From positions 21,002 through 35,360 of the forward strand of contig PLCK01000122.1 of NCBI GenBank assembly GCA_003134755.1: DNA of 14,359 nucleotides, read 5' to 3'. Position numbers and translations under genes: made by a program. Origin of the DNA: Actinomycetota bacterium (GTDB taxonomy: Bacteria > Actinomycetota > Actinomycetes > Acidothermales > Acidothermaceae). Below, piece after piece: positions 12,696 through 14,359 of this stretch. Under the pieces are notes generated by a model that was not told the origin of the DNA, ran no database searches, and saw only the letters and a program-made list of their open reading frames with translations. Numbering within the stretch: the first letter of the stretch is position 1; each line of letters begins with the position of its first letter.

Positions 12696-14144
12696 TCAGC
12701 TTGTTGCCACCGTGTATCCAGCGGCCTTCGCTGCCTGTCCCAGGGCTTTACCGAACGCCGGCATGAGCGAACTCAGCGACTTCCCGGCAACAAGCCCCGT
12801 GACCACGGTGTTGGTCCAAACCGGCTGGTCCGGGTAGGTGACCAGCTGCCAACCCTGCCAAATGAGGCCAGCTGCGGCCTTAAGTGCCGGGGTCGGATCT
12901 GCTGCGAAATACGGGTTCTTAGCCAGCCCCGCAAGCCACAAGGCTTGCAGCGGTCCGTATCCCGGAAGACCAGGCCGAGCGTCCTTGCTCGTCGGGTCGG
13001 GGTTGAAGACCGTCGTGGACCACTGAACGAAGTCCGTCGCGGCCGCGGTGTTGGCGGAGTGCTTGGAGATGATCCATGGACCGCCACCGATCTGACCGGT
13101 GGTGATCGGTGAATCGGTGCCCCACTGGAGCGGTGTCGTGGCGGTCATTTCGCCCGCCGGGATGTGCAGCGTTCCGCCGAACACGTCCTGTGCGTACCAG
13201 GCCGGGCCGGGCATAAGGAGCACCTTGTCGGTCGCTCCGCCGTACTTCTTGGCGAAGTCAGGCGAGAAGATGCCGAGCGGTGGCGCGCTGCCGTTCTTGA
13301 TCAGCGGGTCAAGCAGGGTAGCCATCTCGGTGCAGTGCGTGTCCGCTGCGTTGATCGTGACGTTGGTGCCTGACACGTTCGACTCGAGCGGGCACTGGTT
13401 GCCCCAGAAGTAGGTCCAGGCGCCGTACGAGTCGCCCGTGTTGCCGATGATGTAGCCGGGGTGCTCGGTGGCGACCTTCTGACCAAGCGCCTGCCAGTCC
13501 TGCCACGTCTTCGGAACCGTGTAGCCGAACTGCGTCATCAGCTTTTGGTTGACCCAAAGGACGTTAGGAGCGAGGTTGTCCTGGAGGCAGACGAGCTTGC
13601 CGCCGACAGTGCACTGAGCCAGCGACGTCGCGGGCCACTGGCTCGTGATGTCTTTGGAGATGAGCGAGCCCATGTCCGCAGCGAACTCAAACGGCGCTTG
13701 GGCCATCCACACCGGGTCGTTGACCTGCTCGCTGAAGATCACGTCTGGCCAGCCGCTGCCGGCCTTGTTCCAGAGCTGGATCTTCGTTTGCAAGCCCGTC
13801 GCGCCGTTGCCGTCACCGTCGAAGGTGACGATGTCCACCTTCACGTTCGGGTGCGCCGCAGCGTAAGCCTTGGCATCAGGCAGGCGCACAGCGTCGACCC
13901 AAACGGTCAAGTTGCCCGAAGCCGTGCTGCTCGGAACTGCTGACCCGCTGCCTGAGACCGGAGCTGGACTCGTCGCAGCGGTCGAGGAGGGCGCGGGCGC
14001 GGGCGACGAACTGCCCGCTGTCGATGACGCGCTAACCGATGCGGAACTTGCGGTGGTTGGTGTTTTGCTCTTCGAACTCGAACAACCCGCCAATGCCACC
14101 GCCGCCACCACGATCGGCAGCCACACACGTCGCTGCATTTTCAC
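12696..14144 (-). CDS. CUT1 sugar ABC transporter substrate-binding lipoprotein (SBP_bac_1, MalE-like)
   Basis: 482-residue extracytoplasmic solute receptor for the MalF/MalG-like permeases downstream. A Sec-type lipoprotein signal (RRVWLPIVVAAVALAG, then Cys21 in LAGC) is followed by an unusually long Ser/Ala/Thr/Pro linker (22-77) before the fold begins at NLTVWVD (78 on). Family features include WPDVIFSEQVNDPVWM, NVLWVNQKLMTQFGYTVPKT with WQDWQALGQKV, MPGPAWYAQDVFGG, and GGPWIISKHSANTAAATDFV. It is rich in Trp and Tyr, as expected for a sugar-binding cleft. The GTG at 14144 is chosen because GGAG lies 6 nt upstream; the ATG two codons later is further away. A good promoter lies at 14199-14227. 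The ligand is unknown; the dehydratase at the end of the operon suggests a sugar or oligosaccharide yielding a sugar acid (inference). Confidence 0.94.
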   Translation of the reverse strand: MKMQRRVWLPIVVAAVALAGCSSSKSKTPTTASSASVSASSTAGSSSPAPAPSSTAATSPAPVSGSGSAVPSSTASGNLTVWVDAVRLPDAKAYAAAHPNVKVDIVTFDGDGNGATGLQTKIQLWNKAGSGWPDVIFSEQVNDPVWMAQAPFEFAADMGSLISKDITSQWPATSLAQCTVGGKLVCLQDNLAPNVLWVNQKLMTQFGYTVPKTWQDWQALGQKVATEHPGYIIGNTGDSYGAWTYFWGNQCPLESNVSGTNVTINAADTHCTEMATLLDPLIKNGSAPPLGIFSPDFAKKYGGATDKVLLMPGPAWYAQDVFGGTLHIPAGEMTATTPLQWGTDSPITTGQIGGGPWIISKHSANTAAATDFVQWSTTVFNPDPTSKDARPGLPGYGPLQALWLAGLAKNPYFAADPTPALKAAAGLIWQGWQLVTYPDQPVWTNTVVTGLVAGKSLSSLMPAFGKALGQAAKAAGYTVATS

Positions 14145-14198
14145 TGCTCACTCCGTTACAGGGTCGATGGAGGAACTGCGGAAAGAGAATTCGTCAAG

Positions 14199-14227
14199 AA
14201 GGTAAGTCGTATGATGTAAGATGTCAA
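14199..14227 (-). promoter_or_regulatory. Promoter of the CUT1 operon (TTGACA - 17 bp - TACCTT)
   Basis: On the minus strand a perfect TTGACA (14227-14222) is 17 bp from TACCTT (14204-14199, TANNNT), which places initiation near 14192 and gives a leader of about 50 nt. It is the best sigma-70/HrdB-type promoter in the window. The spacer contains ACATC twice in tandem-like spacing, but none of the operator sequence seen at the left-hand promoters, suggesting different control. Confidence 0.6.
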
Positions 14228-14311
14228 CGCTCCCGTCGCGTCAAATCCTCGGCGATACACGTTCGTAATCTTCGGCTACTTCGCGTTCGCCTCACCCTGA
14301 CGGAGGACTAG

Positions 14312-14359
14312 GTGACCGCCATTGAATCGAGCGGCGGCGCTCCGCCCGCCATGGCGTGG
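14312..14359 (+). CDS. Start of an unidentified divergent gene, cut by the window edge
   Basis: A GTG at 14312 with GGAGG 6 nt upstream opens a frame that stays open for the remaining 16 codons (MTAIESSGGAPPAMAW). Too little is present to recognise a family. Its position, divergent from the CUT1 operon across about 170 bp, is where a dedicated transcriptional regulator is often found, but that is only an expectation from layout. Confidence 0.5.
   Translation, partial: MTAIESSGGAPPAMAW

Overview
This 14.4 kb window comes from a high-GC bacterium, most likely an actinobacterium. GTG starts are common, RBSs are GGAG-like, and promoters have TANNNT -10 boxes. Substrate-binding lipoproteins are Tat- or Sec-exported, and the CUT1-type importer has no ATPase gene beside it. 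No rRNA, tRNA, IS element or CRISPR array was seen.

Left part (1-5742): a sugar uptake and catabolism locus. A ribose-type (CUT2) ABC permease, cut by the window edge, and its Tat-exported binding lipoprotein are read leftward. Next come a leftward FadR-type (FCD) GntR regulator and a divergent rightward enolase-superfamily (mandelate-racemase-like) sugar-acid dehydratase. A convergent aldo/keto reductase of the D-threo-aldose/L-fucose dehydrogenase type follows. Together these resemble the front half of a non-phosphorylative route (aldose to lactone/aldonate to 2-keto-3-deoxy acid). The lactonase, the aldolase and the CUT2 ATPase are not in the window. The aldo/keto reductase leader holds a broken MalG-type permease whose residual 48-codon ORF overlaps the reductase start codon. 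Three promoters here (binding protein, dehydratase, reductase) carry closely related near-palindromes touching their -10 boxes, so the GntR protein may control a small local regulon.

Middle part (5875-9385): a two-gene leftward operon encodes a FIST sensory protein and, 10 bp later, a GAF-GAF-GGDEF-EAL cyclic-di-GMP enzyme with intact GGDEF, I-site and EAL residues. It sits between the sugar genes without an obvious metabolic link.

Right part (9617-14144): a leftward operon encodes a CUT1 (maltose-type) importer, in the order binding lipoprotein, MalF-like, MalG-like, followed by a second dehydratase paralogous to the first (25 of the first 50 residues identical). Both paralogues lack the histidine of the usual Asp-His dyad. 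A very stable hairpin with a GAAA tetraloop covers the predicted malF start. A well-formed promoter (TTGACA, 17 bp, TACCTT) precedes the operon, and a divergent gene begins at the right edge.

The two dehydratase paralogues, the two importer classes and the MalG remnant suggest that the locus grew by duplication and deletion of sugar-utilisation cassettes.
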